Shown: positions 9,034-18,485, numbered from the stretch's first letter. The stretch is DNA of 64,000 nt from Dehalococcoidia bacterium UBA1141 (GCA_002311385.1 DCAE01000109.1:128423-192422), one strand, 5' to 3'. Numbers and translations: made by a program. Notes: generated by a model from the letters alone, not told the origin.

Positions 9034-9810
9034 ATGACCAACCGGGAATCACTTGGAAAATTATATTTGGTAGGTTTGGGGCCAGGGGGGCTTGAGCATC
9101 TGACCCCAGCGGCGAAGGAGGCTCTGCAAAGGGTCGACTCTGTTGTGGGATACGGGCCCTACGTTGAGCAAGTTGGTTCCTTGGTACAAGGCAAGAACCT
9201 GGTAACCATGGATTTGGGCCAAGAACTGGAGAGGGCAGCCAAGGCTGTGGAGTTGGCCTACAGTGGGCATCAGGTCGCCGTCGTGTCTTCCGGTGACGCG
9301 GGCATCTACGGAATGGCAGGGCCGGTTTTTCGGGTCCTAGTGGACCGTGGTTGGGACGGTGAAAATCCTCCACTGGAGGTCGTGCCCGGAATCTCGGCTA
9401 TGCAATCCGCCGCCGCCATACTGGGCTCGCCGCTGATGCAGGACTTTTGCGCCATCAGCTTGAGTAACCTGCTCACGCCCTGGGAAACAATAAGGCGCCG
9501 CTTGGAAGCCGCCGCCCAAGGCGACTTTGTGGTCGCCTTATATAACCCCCGCAGCCGGAAGCGGAATCAGCAACTGCAGGAAGCCCGCAGCATCTTGCTG
9601 GAACACCGTTCCGGTCAAACCCCGGTAGGCATCGTTCGGGATGCCTACCGCTCCGGCCAAGGCGTAACCCTCACTGACCTAGAGCACTTGATTGAACATG
9701 TGGAATCGGTGGACATGGTGACAGTGGTTTTAATCGGCAACTCTACCAGCTTCATCCACCGGGAACACATGGTCACCCCCAGAGGCTACGAGGTAAAACA
9801 GGCTCCTTAG
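9034..9810 (+). CDS. cbiH: Cobalt-precorrin-3B/factor III C17-methyltransferase
   Basis: CbiH methylates C17 and contracts the macrocycle to the corrin. Motifs are LYLVGLGPGGLEHLTPAAKEAL, VVSSGDAGIYGMAG, EVVPGISAMQSAAAILG and the CobJ/CbiH-specific ISLSNLLTPWETIRRRLEAAAQGDFVVALYNPRSRKR. The ATG at 9034 gives 258 residues, close to the family norm; an upstream in-frame start at 8968 would add 22 unconserved residues. It is the last gene of the operon and is followed by a strong terminator. Confidence 0.92.
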   Translation: MTNRESLGKLYLVGLGPGGLEHLTPAAKEALQRVDSVVGYGPYVEQVGSLVQGKNLVTMDLGQELERAAKAVELAYSGHQVAVVSSGDAGIYGMAGPVFRVLVDRGWDGENPPLEVVPGISAMQSAAAILGSPLMQDFCAISLSNLLTPWETIRRRLEAAAQGDFVVALYNPRSRKRNQQLQEARSILLEHRSGQTPVGIVRDAYRSGQGVTLTDLEHLIEHVESVDMVTVVLIGNSTSFIHREHMVTPRGYEVKQAP

Positions 9811-9838
9811 TTCTATCAAAAAATTGGACCAGTGTGAT

Positions 9839-9870
9839 AAAGCGCCCCAGCTAAAAACTAGGGCGCTTTT
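9839..9870 (+). terminator. Rho-independent terminator of the cbi operon
   Basis: A perfect stem AAAGCGCCC (9839-9847) pairs with GGGCGCTTT (9861-9869) around a 13-base loop and runs into T residues. It sits 28 bases after cbiH, so it marks the end of the cobalamin operon. Confidence 0.88.
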
Positions 9871-10057
9871 CGTATTTGAACGTATCAAAAAATTGTCGGT
9901 TTGCTGTGCTTAAAACGCACTTCAGCCCTCTTGTTGCCATCACCAGCGAATGCAAAAGGTCCGACTGCAAGTCAACACCGCAATAACCTAGGGATAACAC
10001 GCTGTTTAGCGGTCTTTTCCCTTGTTAATCTAGAACCATACGTACAGATTAGTCCTA

Positions 10058-10125
10058 TAGAACCTAGTTCTAGGCCGCACAACGGGATTGTTTGGGTGAC
10101 ATCAACTTTACTTTGGACGGTCCAA
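10058..10125 (+). promoter_or_regulatory. Two palindromes upstream of the winged-helix gene
   Basis: TAGAAC-CTA-GTTCTA (10058-10072) and TTGGAC-G-GTCCAA (10113-10125) are perfect inverted repeats within 100 bases of the ATG at 10157. Their spacing and position suit operator sites, possibly for autoregulation by the adjacent winged-helix protein. No clear -35/-10 pair is seen. Apart from these and the terminator at 9839-9870, the 9811-10156 interval holds nothing recognisable; an open frame at 9901-10143 has no ribosome binding site or family features. Confidence 0.4.
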
Positions 10126-10156
10126 GGGATAGTTCAAGTCTAATTAGGAGGCTGCT

Positions 10157-10429
10157 ATGTCCACTGCGCTATTGGGACGGCGCCGGTCCGCGGTTGAAAT
10201 CGTCCACGAGATTCTTGCTTTATGTAATGACGGCGGCCTGAACAAAACAGCCATCATGTACCGCAGCAACCTAAGTTACGATCAGCTGAAGAAATACCTG
10301 GGAGCTCTGTGCGAAGACGATTTGCTGTTCAAGAATTATGTTGGATACTACGAGACCACAGCCAACGGAAGGAAAGTCTTCAAGAGCATGAACAGCGCTG
10401 TCAAAGCACTCCGGGCGCTGAAAAGCTGA
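10157..10429 (+). CDS. Small winged-helix DNA-binding protein
   Basis: This 90-residue protein resembles the short archaeal-type winged-helix family (HTH_45-like): RSAVEIVHEILALC, NKTAIMYRSNLSYDQLKKYLGALCEDDLL as the helix-turn-helix, then a wing (YYETTANGRKVFKSM). Such proteins are usually transcription factors. The ATG is preceded by a near-perfect Shine-Dalgarno (TAGGAGG, 7 bases upstream). It stands alone between the cbi terminator and the convergent lipA gene. Its target is unknown; palindromes upstream suggest autoregulation. Confidence 0.75.
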   Translation: MSTALLGRRRSAVEIVHEILALCNDGGLNKTAIMYRSNLSYDQLKKYLGALCEDDLLFKNYVGYYETTANGRKVFKSMNSAVKALRALKS

Positions 10430-10477
10430 ATCAAGCAACCCGTATTTCCCTGTGACTCGGCTGGTGGCTATAAATCG

Positions 10478-11377
10478 CTAAATGGTGATGCGGGGTTTGG
10501 CCGCTGCGTGCTGCTGATCGGCATGGTATGAGCTTCTCACCAGCGGACCTGAGGCCACGTGCTTGAATCCCATCTCTTCCCCAGCCTTGCGCAACTCGGC
10601 AAACTCGTCTGGATGGTAGAACCGGTCAATGGGCAGGTGCTTGGCCGATGGGCGCAGGTACTGTCCAATGGTTAGTAGATCGCAGTCCACCGTTCGAAGG
10701 TCTCTCATAGTCTCCAGTATCTCTTCTTTGTCCTCACCCATTCCCACGATGATTCCGGATTTGGTCACCGTGGCGGGATCCATCTCTTTAGCCTTGGCCA
10801 GCAAATCCAAAGACAATTGGTAGTCGCCTCTAGCCCGTACCTTTGGGAACACCCTTTTGGTGGACTCTATATTATGGTTGAGCACCTCCGGCCGAGCATC
10901 AATCACCTTCCTGAGGGCCGTCCATGATCCATCAAAGTCGGGAATCAGCACCTCCACTTTGCAGCCGGGTGCCTGTTCCCTGATTTTCTTGATACATGAA
11001 GCGAAGATAAACGCGCCACCGTCGGCGAGGTCGTCCCGGTTGACCGAGGTAATCACGCAGTATTGGAGGTTCATGCTCACCACCGTGTCCGCCAACCTGG
11101 CAGGCTCCCCCAAATCGATGCCCACGGGCTTCCCGGTGGTCACGGCGCAGTAGCGGCAGGCTCTGGTGCAAATCTCTCCCAGAATCATGAATGTGGCAGT
11201 GCCCAAATCCCAGCACTCACCTATATTCGGGCAATGGGCTTCCTCGCACACGGTGTGCAAAGACTGGCCCCGCATCACTTGTTGTAGCTCGATGTAGCGT
11301 GGGCTGCCTGGAGCAGTTACTTTGAGCCATTCGGGCAACCTGGGCCTGGCAGCAATCTGGGTTGTTTCCTCTGCCAT
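10478..11377 (-). CDS. lipA: Lipoyl synthase
   Basis: LipA is a radical-SAM enzyme that inserts two sulfurs into the octanoyl group on lipoate-dependent enzymes. The auxiliary cluster motif C-E-E-A-H-C-P-N-I-G-E-C and the radical SAM motif C-T-R-A-C-R-Y-C are both present, as is the C-terminal RSSYHADQQ segment that carries the cluster-ligating Ser. The ATG at 11377 has AGGAG 7 bases upstream; a longer frame reaching 11479 adds an unconserved extension overlapping gmk. It is the last gene of the tyrA-aroA-gmk-lipA set. lipB is not in the window. Confidence 0.95.
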   Translation of the reverse strand: MAEETTQIAARPRLPEWLKVTAPGSPRYIELQQVMRGQSLHTVCEEAHCPNIGECWDLGTATFMILGEICTRACRYCAVTTGKPVGIDLGEPARLADTVVSMNLQYCVITSVNRDDLADGGAFIFASCIKKIREQAPGCKVEVLIPDFDGSWTALRKVIDARPEVLNHNIESTKRVFPKVRARGDYQLSLDLLAKAKEMDPATVTKSGIIVGMGEDKEEILETMRDLRTVDCDLLTIGQYLRPSAKHLPIDRFYHPDEFAELRKAGEEMGFKHVASGPLVRSSYHADQQHAAAKPRITI

Positions 11378-11420
11378 TTGTTCTCCTGCGGCGCTCTGCC
11401 TTAGTAGTTCAGCCTTTGGA

Positions 11421-12047
11421 TTATGTAAAGTTAATAGTTCGGGGCGTAACCCGGCACTTCTCTGCGGCAATGATAGCATCTATGTCGGCAATCGCGCGGT
11501 CCAAGCCACCGTCCTCATTGACCACTCGATAATCGAACATTTCGACCATTGCCATCTCTTCTTTGGCGGTGTTTAGTCGCAATTCCATCTCCGGAGAGCT
11601 TTCCGTCAAGCGTAGAGACAGCCTGTCTCGCAACTCGTCCGGGCTGCCCGGCACCATGAAAATAAACACCGCTTGCGGCGCTAGGTGGCGGACCGTTTCA
11701 GCGCCTTGGACGTCTACCTTGAGAATCACGTCATTGCCAGCTTCAAAACCGACAGTTACCTGGCTGCGGGGAACCCCATACCAGCGGCCATATACCTCGG
11801 CAAATTCCAAGAATTCCCCGGAATCTTTCATCTGGACGAATTCGTCATCGCTCAAGAATATGTACTCTACGCCGTCTCGTTCCGTTGGCCGCTGTGGCCT
11901 GGTGGTTGCCGTGACAACGAAGTGCCAGGGTCGGTCCAGCTTCTTCAGGGAATCCAACGCAGCGTCTTTGCCCACACCGGAAGGCCCGGATAGCACCACC
12001 AACAATGGAGGTGTGGGTGAATGGTGTGGGAACGCAGTGGGGGCCAT
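11421..12047 (-). CDS. gmk: Guanylate kinase
   Basis: The enzyme phosphorylates GMP to GDP with ATP. The P-loop (VVLSGPSGVGKDAAL), the GMP-binding TTRPQRPTERDGVEYIFLSDDEF and EFLEFAEVYGRWYGVPRSQV, and the VDVQGAETVRHLAPQAVFIFM strand are all in place over about 208 residues. It begins 8 bases after the aroA stop and ends 43 bases before the lipA start. The placement of a nucleotide kinase between aroA and lipA is unusual, but the protein looks intact. Confidence 0.92.
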   Translation of the reverse strand: MAPTAFPHHSPTPPLLVVLSGPSGVGKDAALDSLKKLDRPWHFVVTATTRPQRPTERDGVEYIFLSDDEFVQMKDSGEFLEFAEVYGRWYGVPRSQVTVGFEAGNDVILKVDVQGAETVRHLAPQAVFIFMVPGSPDELRDRLSLRLTESSPEMELRLNTAKEEMAMVEMFDYRVVNEDGGLDRAIADIDAIIAAEKCRVTPRTINFT

Positions 12048-12055
12048 CCTGTAGC

Positions 12056-13363
12056 CTAGGCCTGGCTCTGCTGAGTGCCTGAAAGCTGGGCCAAGCTCTC
12101 CCAGAAGGTTGGGTAGGACACAGATGCGGCGCCAGCGTCCAAAATGGTGGTTTCGCCTTTAGCCAGAAGACCGGCAACGGCCAAGGACATTGCCAACCGG
12201 TGGTCTCCACAGCTATCGCAAACAGCCCCAGTAAGACTTCCCGTACCGTGTATGACCATTCCGTCTTCCGTGGCCTGTATGTCCGCTCCCAAACGAAGCA
12301 GTTGGGTGACTGTGGTCTGTATGCGGTCCGTCTCTTTAACCCGGAGTTCGGCGGCGTCTCGGATTACCGTGGTCCCTTCAGCAAAACAAGCCGCCACCGC
12401 CAACACCGGCAATTCATCTATGATTCTGGGAATGATATCTCCGCCAATCTCGGCGCCCTTAAGCTGGCAAGACCGGGCCATCAAATCGGCAACCGGCTCA
12501 CCGCCAACAACCCGCTCATTCTTCAGCGCCAAGTTATTACCTGCGCCCATCGCTTGCAGAGCCTCTAAGATTCCGGTGCGGCTGGGGTTTAGGCCCACCC
12601 CGGTGACCAGCACATTGGCGTTGGGATGGCATAGTCCGGCGACCAGCCAAAAGGCTGCGGAACTGATGTCTCCCGGCACCGCCAAATCAACACATCTAAG
12701 GGATCCCGGTCGTAGCGTCAGGCTCAAGCCATCGGTATCTACCGTCACGCCCATGGCTGAAAGCATGCGCTCGGTGTGGTCCCGTGATGGCGCTGGCTGA
12801 TGCAATATCGTGTTGCCCTGAGCGGAAAGGCCAGCCAGCATGATGCTGGATTTAACCTGGGCGCTGGCCACGGGCATGGTATATTCGATGCCCCGCAGGC
12901 TTCCGCCCCGCAAAGTGAGGGGGGCAAGGGTATCCCCTTTTCGGCCCAATATATCGGCGCCCATCTCTTTCAATGGCTCCACCACCCTGCTCATCGGTCG
13001 GGAACGTAGAGAACAGTCGCCGGTCAAAACGGAGGTGAAATCTTGTGAAGCCAATAGCCCGCACAGAAGCCGCATCGAGGTCCCGCTGTTGCCCGCGTCC
13101 AATATGTCTTGGGGTTCCCGCAGGGCTGAACCTGAGCCATTAATCTTCACCGTGCCAGGTTGATTGCCCTCTTCGATTTCGGACCCCAAGGCCCTCATAC
13201 AAGCCATGGTGGAGACCACATCCGCGCCACCGGAAAGACCAGTCACTGTCGCCGAACCTGTAGCTATCGAATTTAGAATAAGCGCCCTATGCGATATGGA
13301 CTTATCCCCCGGAACGGAGATTACTCCAGTGAGGGAATCCGGATTGCTAACCACTTGCTCCAA
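12056..13363 (-). CDS. aroA: 3-phosphoshikimate 1-carboxyvinyltransferase (EPSP synthase)
   Basis: AroA joins shikimate-3-phosphate and phosphoenolpyruvate in the pathway to chorismate. The protein has the two-domain inside-out barrel signatures: VPGDKSISHRALILNSIA at the N-terminus, LDAGNSGTSMRLLCGLLA, and RVKETDRI with GDHRLAMSLAVAG near the C-terminus. The length of 435 residues is typical. It lies downstream of tyrA and upstream of gmk on the same strand, forming an aromatic amino-acid unit. Confidence 0.95.
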   Translation of the reverse strand: MEQVVSNPDSLTGVISVPGDKSISHRALILNSIATGSATVTGLSGGADVVSTMACMRALGSEIEEGNQPGTVKINGSGSALREPQDILDAGNSGTSMRLLCGLLASQDFTSVLTGDCSLRSRPMSRVVEPLKEMGADILGRKGDTLAPLTLRGGSLRGIEYTMPVASAQVKSSIMLAGLSAQGNTILHQPAPSRDHTERMLSAMGVTVDTDGLSLTLRPGSLRCVDLAVPGDISSAAFWLVAGLCHPNANVLVTGVGLNPSRTGILEALQAMGAGNNLALKNERVVGGEPVADLMARSCQLKGAEIGGDIIPRIIDELPVLAVAACFAEGTTVIRDAAELRVKETDRIQTTVTQLLRLGADIQATEDGMVIHGTGSLTGAVCDSCGDHRLAMSLAVAGLLAKGETTILDAGAASVSYPTFWESLAQLSGTQQSQA

Positions 13364-13449
13364 TTCTATTAAATCTTTGATTTTTGGTGACCCACTATTA
13401 TTGACCCGTTCTTGTAAAACGAAACCTGCGGAAATCCCGGTGAACTAGG

Positions 13450-14457
13450 CTATTTGTCCTTTTGGGATGCGTCCTTCGAGCCGGCAAAGAACCGTTTTTG
13501 GGCTTCCATGGCCTTTCTGCCCATGAACATCTCCCCCATGTTTTCCGAAAACGATGGAATCTCCGCTGCCGAGGTGTTCTGACGGGACACAATTCCGGCC
13601 TGCCACTTGGCCCTGGCAAGAGAGGCATCTTCAAAGACTTGGTGAAGTTCCTCGCCACGGGGTCCGTCGCTATCGTCAAGCATTTTCCGCACATCGTAAA
13701 GTTCGCGAATAAAAGCGTCTATCCAAGCAACTATCGGCTGTGGGTTTGAAACGCAGATATCACGGTGCATCACCGTGTCTCCCGAAGCGAGACGGCTCAG
13801 GTCTCTGAAACCGGAAGATGCCAGTTGGGCGATATCCTCCCAGTTGGCGCTTTTTGAGGCAGTGTTCACCAGAGCTACCGACATCATGAATGGCAAGTGG
13901 CTCACCGCTGCGACGAAGCTGTCATGTTCTTCGACCCCGATGAAAAAAGGCCGTGCGCCCACTGCTTCAGCTAGGCTGGTGATTTCCGAAACCGCTATCT
14001 TGTCAGCTGTGGGGCTGGGCACGATGCAGTAGGTCTTGTCCTTGAACAGATTACCGTCGGCTGTCTCCGGTCCAGATGTTTCTTTGCCGGCCATGGGATG
14101 TCCACCAACGAAATGCACCCGCTTGGGCAAAACTTCCTCGGCCCATTCCAAGACCACTTTCTTGGAACTCCCGACGTCGGTGACGACACAGCCGTCGGGC
14201 AGGTCAGGAGCTATCGTCGATAAAAGGTCTCGCATAGCCATCACTGGGGTGGCGACTATCACAATGTCCGCGTCACGGACAGACGGTGTCAGCCGGTTCT
14301 CCATGCGATCGAACACCTTCCTCTTGGCTGCCCCGGCCCTGGCTGAGCTGTTCTGATCGGTACCCACCAATTCCAGGTTTTTTATTCCGGCATTCCTCAA
14401 GGCCAATGCCATTGAGGTGCCGATTAAGCCGGTTCCGATAATGGAGATTCTAGCCAT
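13450..14457 (-). CDS. tyrA: Prephenate/arogenate dehydrogenase
   Basis: TyrA oxidatively decarboxylates prephenate or arogenate toward tyrosine. The N-terminal Rossmann motif ISIIGTGLIGTSMALAL is followed by VTDVGSSKKVVLEWA, HFVGGHPMAGKETSGPE (catalytic His region) and VEEHDSFVAAVSHLPFMMSVALV. The protein continues past the catalytic core with a helical C-terminus but lacks an obvious ACT domain. It is the first gene of the tyrA-aroA-gmk-lipA operon. The choice between prephenate and arogenate cannot be settled from sequence alone. Confidence 0.92.
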   Translation of the reverse strand: MARISIIGTGLIGTSMALALRNAGIKNLELVGTDQNSSARAGAAKRKVFDRMENRLTPSVRDADIVIVATPVMAMRDLLSTIAPDLPDGCVVTDVGSSKKVVLEWAEEVLPKRVHFVGGHPMAGKETSGPETADGNLFKDKTYCIVPSPTADKIAVSEITSLAEAVGARPFFIGVEEHDSFVAAVSHLPFMMSVALVNTASKSANWEDIAQLASSGFRDLSRLASGDTVMHRDICVSNPQPIVAWIDAFIRELYDVRKMLDDSDGPRGEELHQVFEDASLARAKWQAGIVSRQNTSAAEIPSFSENMGEMFMGRKAMEAQKRFFAGSKDASQKDK

Positions 14458-14669
14458 TCAACGCATCTCCCGCTTATGGTTAACAAAAGCGTGGTTTCAA
14501 AAAAGCTGTTTAGCGAGGGCCGGTGATTAGGATAATTTTACACTATCGCGGATATGACGGCGAACTCAAATCTAAAGCTGGCCAATCCTGGCAGAATTTA
14601 CCCCGGCTCCAATTTTGCAGATCGGACCCGTTTTGCGGCCCAGGTAATAACCTTGGGGTCCGAGACAGA

Positions 14670-15614
14670 TCAGGCGACGGCAGCTTTAGCGAATTCGGGC
14701 CTCACCACCTTGCTGTAGGGCTGAGGTTGTTGGGCCAGGCCGGCCCCGATAAGTATATTCTGCAGACCTTGGTATTCCGGCTCCTCCAACCTGGGGTCAG
14801 ATGGCCAAGTTCCATGATCTTTGTACCGCTCCACCGACTTGAGGACCAGTTCTGGGATTACTCCCGAGAAGAACTCAGCCACCTGTCCGGTTATCGCCGC
14901 AGCATCATTGCTGGCAATCCATTCCAGGCCTTTGGCGAACCCGCGAACAAAGCTGTGGGCCACCTCCGGTTTGGCATTCAAGAAGCCGTTGGTAGCTGCG
15001 AAAGAACTGTAGGCTATGTGCCCGTTCTCGGGACCCAAGGCGACAGCCAGATGAGCTTGGCCCTTTGCCATAAGTTCCTCGGCGACCGGCTGAGGCAGAT
15101 GGATGAAATCCCCTTCTCCGGCCAAGAAAGCATCCCGGGCTTGTAGCAGACCCAATCCAGGAATCAGGCGCAGTTTGGCAGGGTCTATGCCGTGCTTCCG
15201 AAGAGCGAATTGAAAAGACGCCCAGGGCATGGCGGTGAAGCCCACGGGAATTACCGTGGAACCACGGAGCGACTCCCAATCAAAGCCTTCTTGGGACAAG
15301 TTCTGTTGCGGCTCCCGGCTGAGAACGAAGAAACCGTCCCTGGCATTAATCTTCGCAATGTGGGCTGGAACGGACTCGGCCCCCCAGTCGGAAGCGATGA
15401 TGCTGCGCATGATGCCGCTTTGGGCTATGTCGACAGCCCCTTCATTGAGTGCGGCGAAGGCGTGGGGATACGGAGGAGCGCAGGTAGAAAAGGTGACATC
15501 AAGACCTTCACTTTCCCAAAAACCACCCGCCACCGCGACGTATATCGGAGTGTAGAAAACGATGCGGAAGGCTTCCATCACTCGAACTGTTTGACGATTG
15601 TTACTGCTGGTCAC
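14670..15614 (-). CDS. NMT1/THI5-like ABC transporter substrate-binding protein
   Basis: The protein matches the periplasmic-binding fold of the NMT1/THI5 (SsuA/ThiY-like) group: FYTPIYVAVAGGFWESEGLDVTFST, then HAFAALNEGAVDIAQSG, SLRGSTVIPVGF and AHSFVRGFAKGLEWI. These proteins bind pyrimidine precursors, sulfonates or other small organics. No signal peptide or lipobox is visible, so it may be cytoplasmic or enzymatic. The start is GTG with AGGGAG just upstream. It follows the alpha/beta hydrolase gene on the same strand, and no permease or ATPase is adjacent. Confidence 0.75.
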   Translation of the reverse strand: MTSSNNRQTVRVMEAFRIVFYTPIYVAVAGGFWESEGLDVTFSTCAPPYPHAFAALNEGAVDIAQSGIMRSIIASDWGAESVPAHIAKINARDGFFVLSREPQQNLSQEGFDWESLRGSTVIPVGFTAMPWASFQFALRKHGIDPAKLRLIPGLGLLQARDAFLAGEGDFIHLPQPVAEELMAKGQAHLAVALGPENGHIAYSSFAATNGFLNAKPEVAHSFVRGFAKGLEWIASNDAAAITGQVAEFFSGVIPELVLKSVERYKDHGTWPSDPRLEEPEYQGLQNILIGAGLAQQPQPYSKVVRPEFAKAAVA

Positions 15615-15724
15615 TGACGCTCCCTACGAGTGCGACTAAATTGATTCCTTAGGTTTGATTCTTCAAGTTTGATTACACAAAATTGAAGTCCAACGGGTAT
15701 TTCGGATAGAAAATCCGTCATTAT

Positions 15725-16519
15725 TCAGCCTTCAAGAAAGGGAATAAGCGCACCCACGAATAGTTCCGGGTCTTCGATTTGAGGTATGTGGCCCAATCCC
15801 GGCAGTACCTTCTTGCTGGCGTTAACGATATTGTTGCGCAACAGTTCCTCTCCCGTGCGCAGCCGGTCTACCTCGCCATACATCACCAGGGTGGCGCTGG
15901 CCTGAATGCGCGGCAAGCGGGACATTAAGTCGTAGTAGGCCAGAGCTTGCATCAACTTGCCTACCCATACTCCTGCCTGAGCCCGGGTGCCATTATTAGC
16001 CTCGACCCATTCCGGCTTAGGGTCGGCAAAGGTGGTGGCGGCCTTCAACTCTTCCAATGTGCGGGGTATAGGCAAACCCTCGCTGTCGTATTGTCCGGCC
16101 ATGTCTTCCAGGCGCTGCGGAGCATCGAAGGGCTCGAACACCGGGCAACCCACCAAGACCAGCTTATCCACCCTCTCGGGAAAGCTGGCGGCCGTCTCCG
16201 TGGCCAGCACTGCGCCCACCGAGTTGCCGACGTAGTGGGCTCTATGAATGTTCAGCACTTGGCAAGCATGGTCTAGTGCTCGGGCATAGTCGGGCAGATT
16301 GAAGTGGCGGGTGGGCTTGTCCGACTCACCGTGCCCGAGCATGTCGAAGGCGTAACAGGTGTAATGCTGGCTGAGGGAATCTATGACTGAGTGCCATGCC
16401 CAAGTGGATGTGCCTAGAGGATGGAGCATCACCAAGGGATAACCGCTACCCTGCTTTACGAAATGCATCCGGCCTTCCGGAGTAGGTACAAAATCCGTAA
16501 GGTCTCGCCGCACGAACAT
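15725..16519 (-). CDS. Alpha/beta-fold hydrolase
   Basis: The protein is a 264-residue alpha/beta hydrolase. The oxyanion HPLGTSTWAWHSVI region, the nucleophile elbow G-N-S-V-G (Ser near residue 98), the acid YGEVDRLRTG and the terminal catalytic His in LPGLGHIPQIEDPELF form a complete triad. The ATG is preceded by AGGAGG. Substrate is unknown; similar proteins hydrolyse esters, C-C bonds or haloalkanes. It precedes the binding-protein gene by about 110 bases on the same strand. Confidence 0.82.
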   Translation of the reverse strand: MFVRRDLTDFVPTPEGRMHFVKQGSGYPLVMLHPLGTSTWAWHSVIDSLSQHYTCYAFDMLGHGESDKPTRHFNLPDYARALDHACQVLNIHRAHYVGNSVGAVLATETAASFPERVDKLVLVGCPVFEPFDAPQRLEDMAGQYDSEGLPIPRTLEELKAATTFADPKPEWVEANNGTRAQAGVWVGKLMQALAYYDLMSRLPRIQASATLVMYGEVDRLRTGEELLRNNIVNASKKVLPGLGHIPQIEDPELFVGALIPFLEG

Positions 16520-16970
16520 TATGCCTCCTGAGAATCTTTGTTTGATTTAGTTGTGAACCGGTTGGTCTTGAAAAGCCAGCATAGCATTGGCCAAATCGCC
16601 GGAAATAGTACCTGGACGAAGACCGAATTTACCTATTTACTAAATCAGCCTTGAATTGGGCTATCGTAATGGCCGTTCTCGCCTCTGTCAATTTGCACTT
16701 TACGCCTAGGGTTAGTTGACCTTTGGTTGGTATTATGAAAGAATTATCGGCAGTTCCACTCTCCCAGCCTCAAGAAATTCTCAATCCCAACGAGATTCGT
16801 TGGCCACAAGAATCTTCCCAATTTCCTCCGATCAATAGTTAATAAAGATAGCGAAAACAAGAGTCGCCGATTAGTCTTGGTTTAAGCCTGATTAACCCGG
16901 TCTCGCCAACCAGAAATTCTAAACGTGGTATCAAAATCAGGTCGAATCTGGTGCTGGCACTGGAAGTATT
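16520..16970. other. Divergent intergenic region without recognised elements
   Basis: This 451-base spacer lies between the divergent hydrolase and otsA genes, so promoters for both should be inside. I see no strong -35/-10 pair, hairpin or open frame with family features. A long antisense frame starting at 16839 is a shadow of otsA. Confidence 0.5.
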
Positions 16971-18485
16971 TTGATTACTAAAGCGCCCGTATGGGACAAA
17001 GAAGCGCTGAAACGGTTGGCTCAGCGGGAGCTTGGCGACTTCAAGCTGGTAATTGTCTCCAATCGCCAACCATATATTCACGAGCTTATTGAAGGGAAGC
17101 TCAGCTACGCCGTGCCCTCCGGTGGGCTCACAACGGCTCTCGACCCCCTGATGCAGGAATGCGGCGGCACCTGGATTGCATATGGAGGCGGCAAAGGCGA
17201 TTGGGCTGCCGTTGACGAGAAGAACCGAATCATGGTCCCCCCAGACGACCCGGCCTACACCCTGCGTTTGGTCTGGTTGACCGAGGAACAGGAGCAAGGT
17301 TACTACTACGGGTTCTCCAATGAAGGACTGTGGCCGCTGTGCCACAATGCCTACACCGAACCGGTTTTCGACACCAAAGCCTGGGAAACCTATAAAGACG
17401 TTAATCAGGACTTCGCAAACCAAGTTCTGGACGAAATAGATGGTCGGCCAGCTGCGGTATTCACCCAGGACTATCACCTCGCCCTGCTGCCCCGCCTCAT
17501 CAGAAATGCCGAACCGGATATAATCACCGGCCAGTTTTGGCACATTCCTTGGCCCAGCCCGGAGATTTTCCGTATTTGCCCTTGGCAGGAGGAACTCCTG
17601 GACGGCATGTTGGGCAATGACCTCATGGGGTTCCACATCGGCGACCACTGCAACAATTTTCTCAGTACCGTGGCCCGCTGCCTAGACGCCCAGACCGACC
17701 AAGAGTACAACTTGGTTAAGTACCGCGGGGATTCCACACTGGTCAGACCCTTCCCAATCAGCGTGGATTTTGAGCAGATAAACCAGGATGCTCAGAGCCG
17801 GTACGTTACTGAAGAGATGGACCGGCTCACCGATGAGTTGGACTTGGGCGGCATGATTATGGGCTTGGGAATAGACCGGATCGACTACACAAAGGGCATT
17901 CCACACCGTCTGAGAGCCTTTGGGCGATTTTTGGGAAAGTATCCCGAGTACTTGGGCAAGGTGGTCTTTATCCAGGCTGGGGTGATGAGCCGGACCGGGA
18001 TAGACGCCTATCAGTTGCTGTCTGACCAGATTGACCAACTTCTGGACGATATTAACAGCCGCTTCGGCTACGCAGGTTGGAAACCCATCATCTATTTGCC
18101 AAACGACCTGCCCAACGTAACGCTGATGGCGTTGCGCCGGATGGCCCGCTTTTGCGTGGTAAGCTCCCTCCACGACGGCATGAACTTGGTTGCCAAGGAG
18201 TATGCGGCCAGCCGTTTCGACGAGGATGGGGTTCTAATATTGAGTCCCTTCACGGGGTCGGCGCTTGAATTGACCGACGCTTTGATTGTCAATCCCTACG
18301 CTACCGAGCAATTCGCCGACGCAATCTGTGACGCCGTAGAGATGCCATTGGAGAGCCGGAGAGCCCGCATGATAAACATGCGCTCAATCGTCCGAGAGAA
18401 CAACATCTATAAATGGGCCGCCCGCATGCTGGTTGATTTGATGCAGGGTTCCAGGCGTTCAAGAAGGCCGATGGCAGGCCGTTAG
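16971..18485 (+). CDS. otsA: Trehalose-6-phosphate synthase (GT20)
   Basis: OtsA transfers glucose from a nucleotide sugar to glucose-6-phosphate. The N-terminal VSNRQPYIHE and VPSGGLTTALDPLMQECGGTWIAYGG blocks, QFWHIPWPSPEIFRICPW, GIDRIDYTKGIPHRLRAFGRFL and SSLHDGMNLVAKEYAASR are the family landmarks, with FTGSALELTDALIVNPY near the end. About 504 residues from a TTG start with only a weak purine stretch upstream. otsB follows, which supports trehalose rather than glucosylglycerol synthesis. The product would serve as an osmolyte or stress protectant. Confidence 0.93.
   Translation: MITKAPVWDKEALKRLAQRELGDFKLVIVSNRQPYIHELIEGKLSYAVPSGGLTTALDPLMQECGGTWIAYGGGKGDWAAVDEKNRIMVPPDDPAYTLRLVWLTEEQEQGYYYGFSNEGLWPLCHNAYTEPVFDTKAWETYKDVNQDFANQVLDEIDGRPAAVFTQDYHLALLPRLIRNAEPDIITGQFWHIPWPSPEIFRICPWQEELLDGMLGNDLMGFHIGDHCNNFLSTVARCLDAQTDQEYNLVKYRGDSTLVRPFPISVDFEQINQDAQSRYVTEEMDRLTDELDLGGMIMGLGIDRIDYTKGIPHRLRAFGRFLGKYPEYLGKVVFIQAGVMSRTGIDAYQLLSDQIDQLLDDINSRFGYAGWKPIIYLPNDLPNVTLMALRRMARFCVVSSLHDGMNLVAKEYAASRFDEDGVLILSPFTGSALELTDALIVNPYATEQFADAICDAVEMPLESRRARMINMRSIVRENNIYKWAARMLVDLMQGSRRSRRPMAGR

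Noticed and set aside
9901..10143. 80-codon open frame between cbiH and the winged-helix gene
   Set aside because: It has no ribosome binding site, no recognisable motifs and overlaps the palindromes.
16839..17648. 270-residue minus-strand frame opposite otsA
   Set aside because: It is an antisense shadow of the conserved otsA coding sequence.
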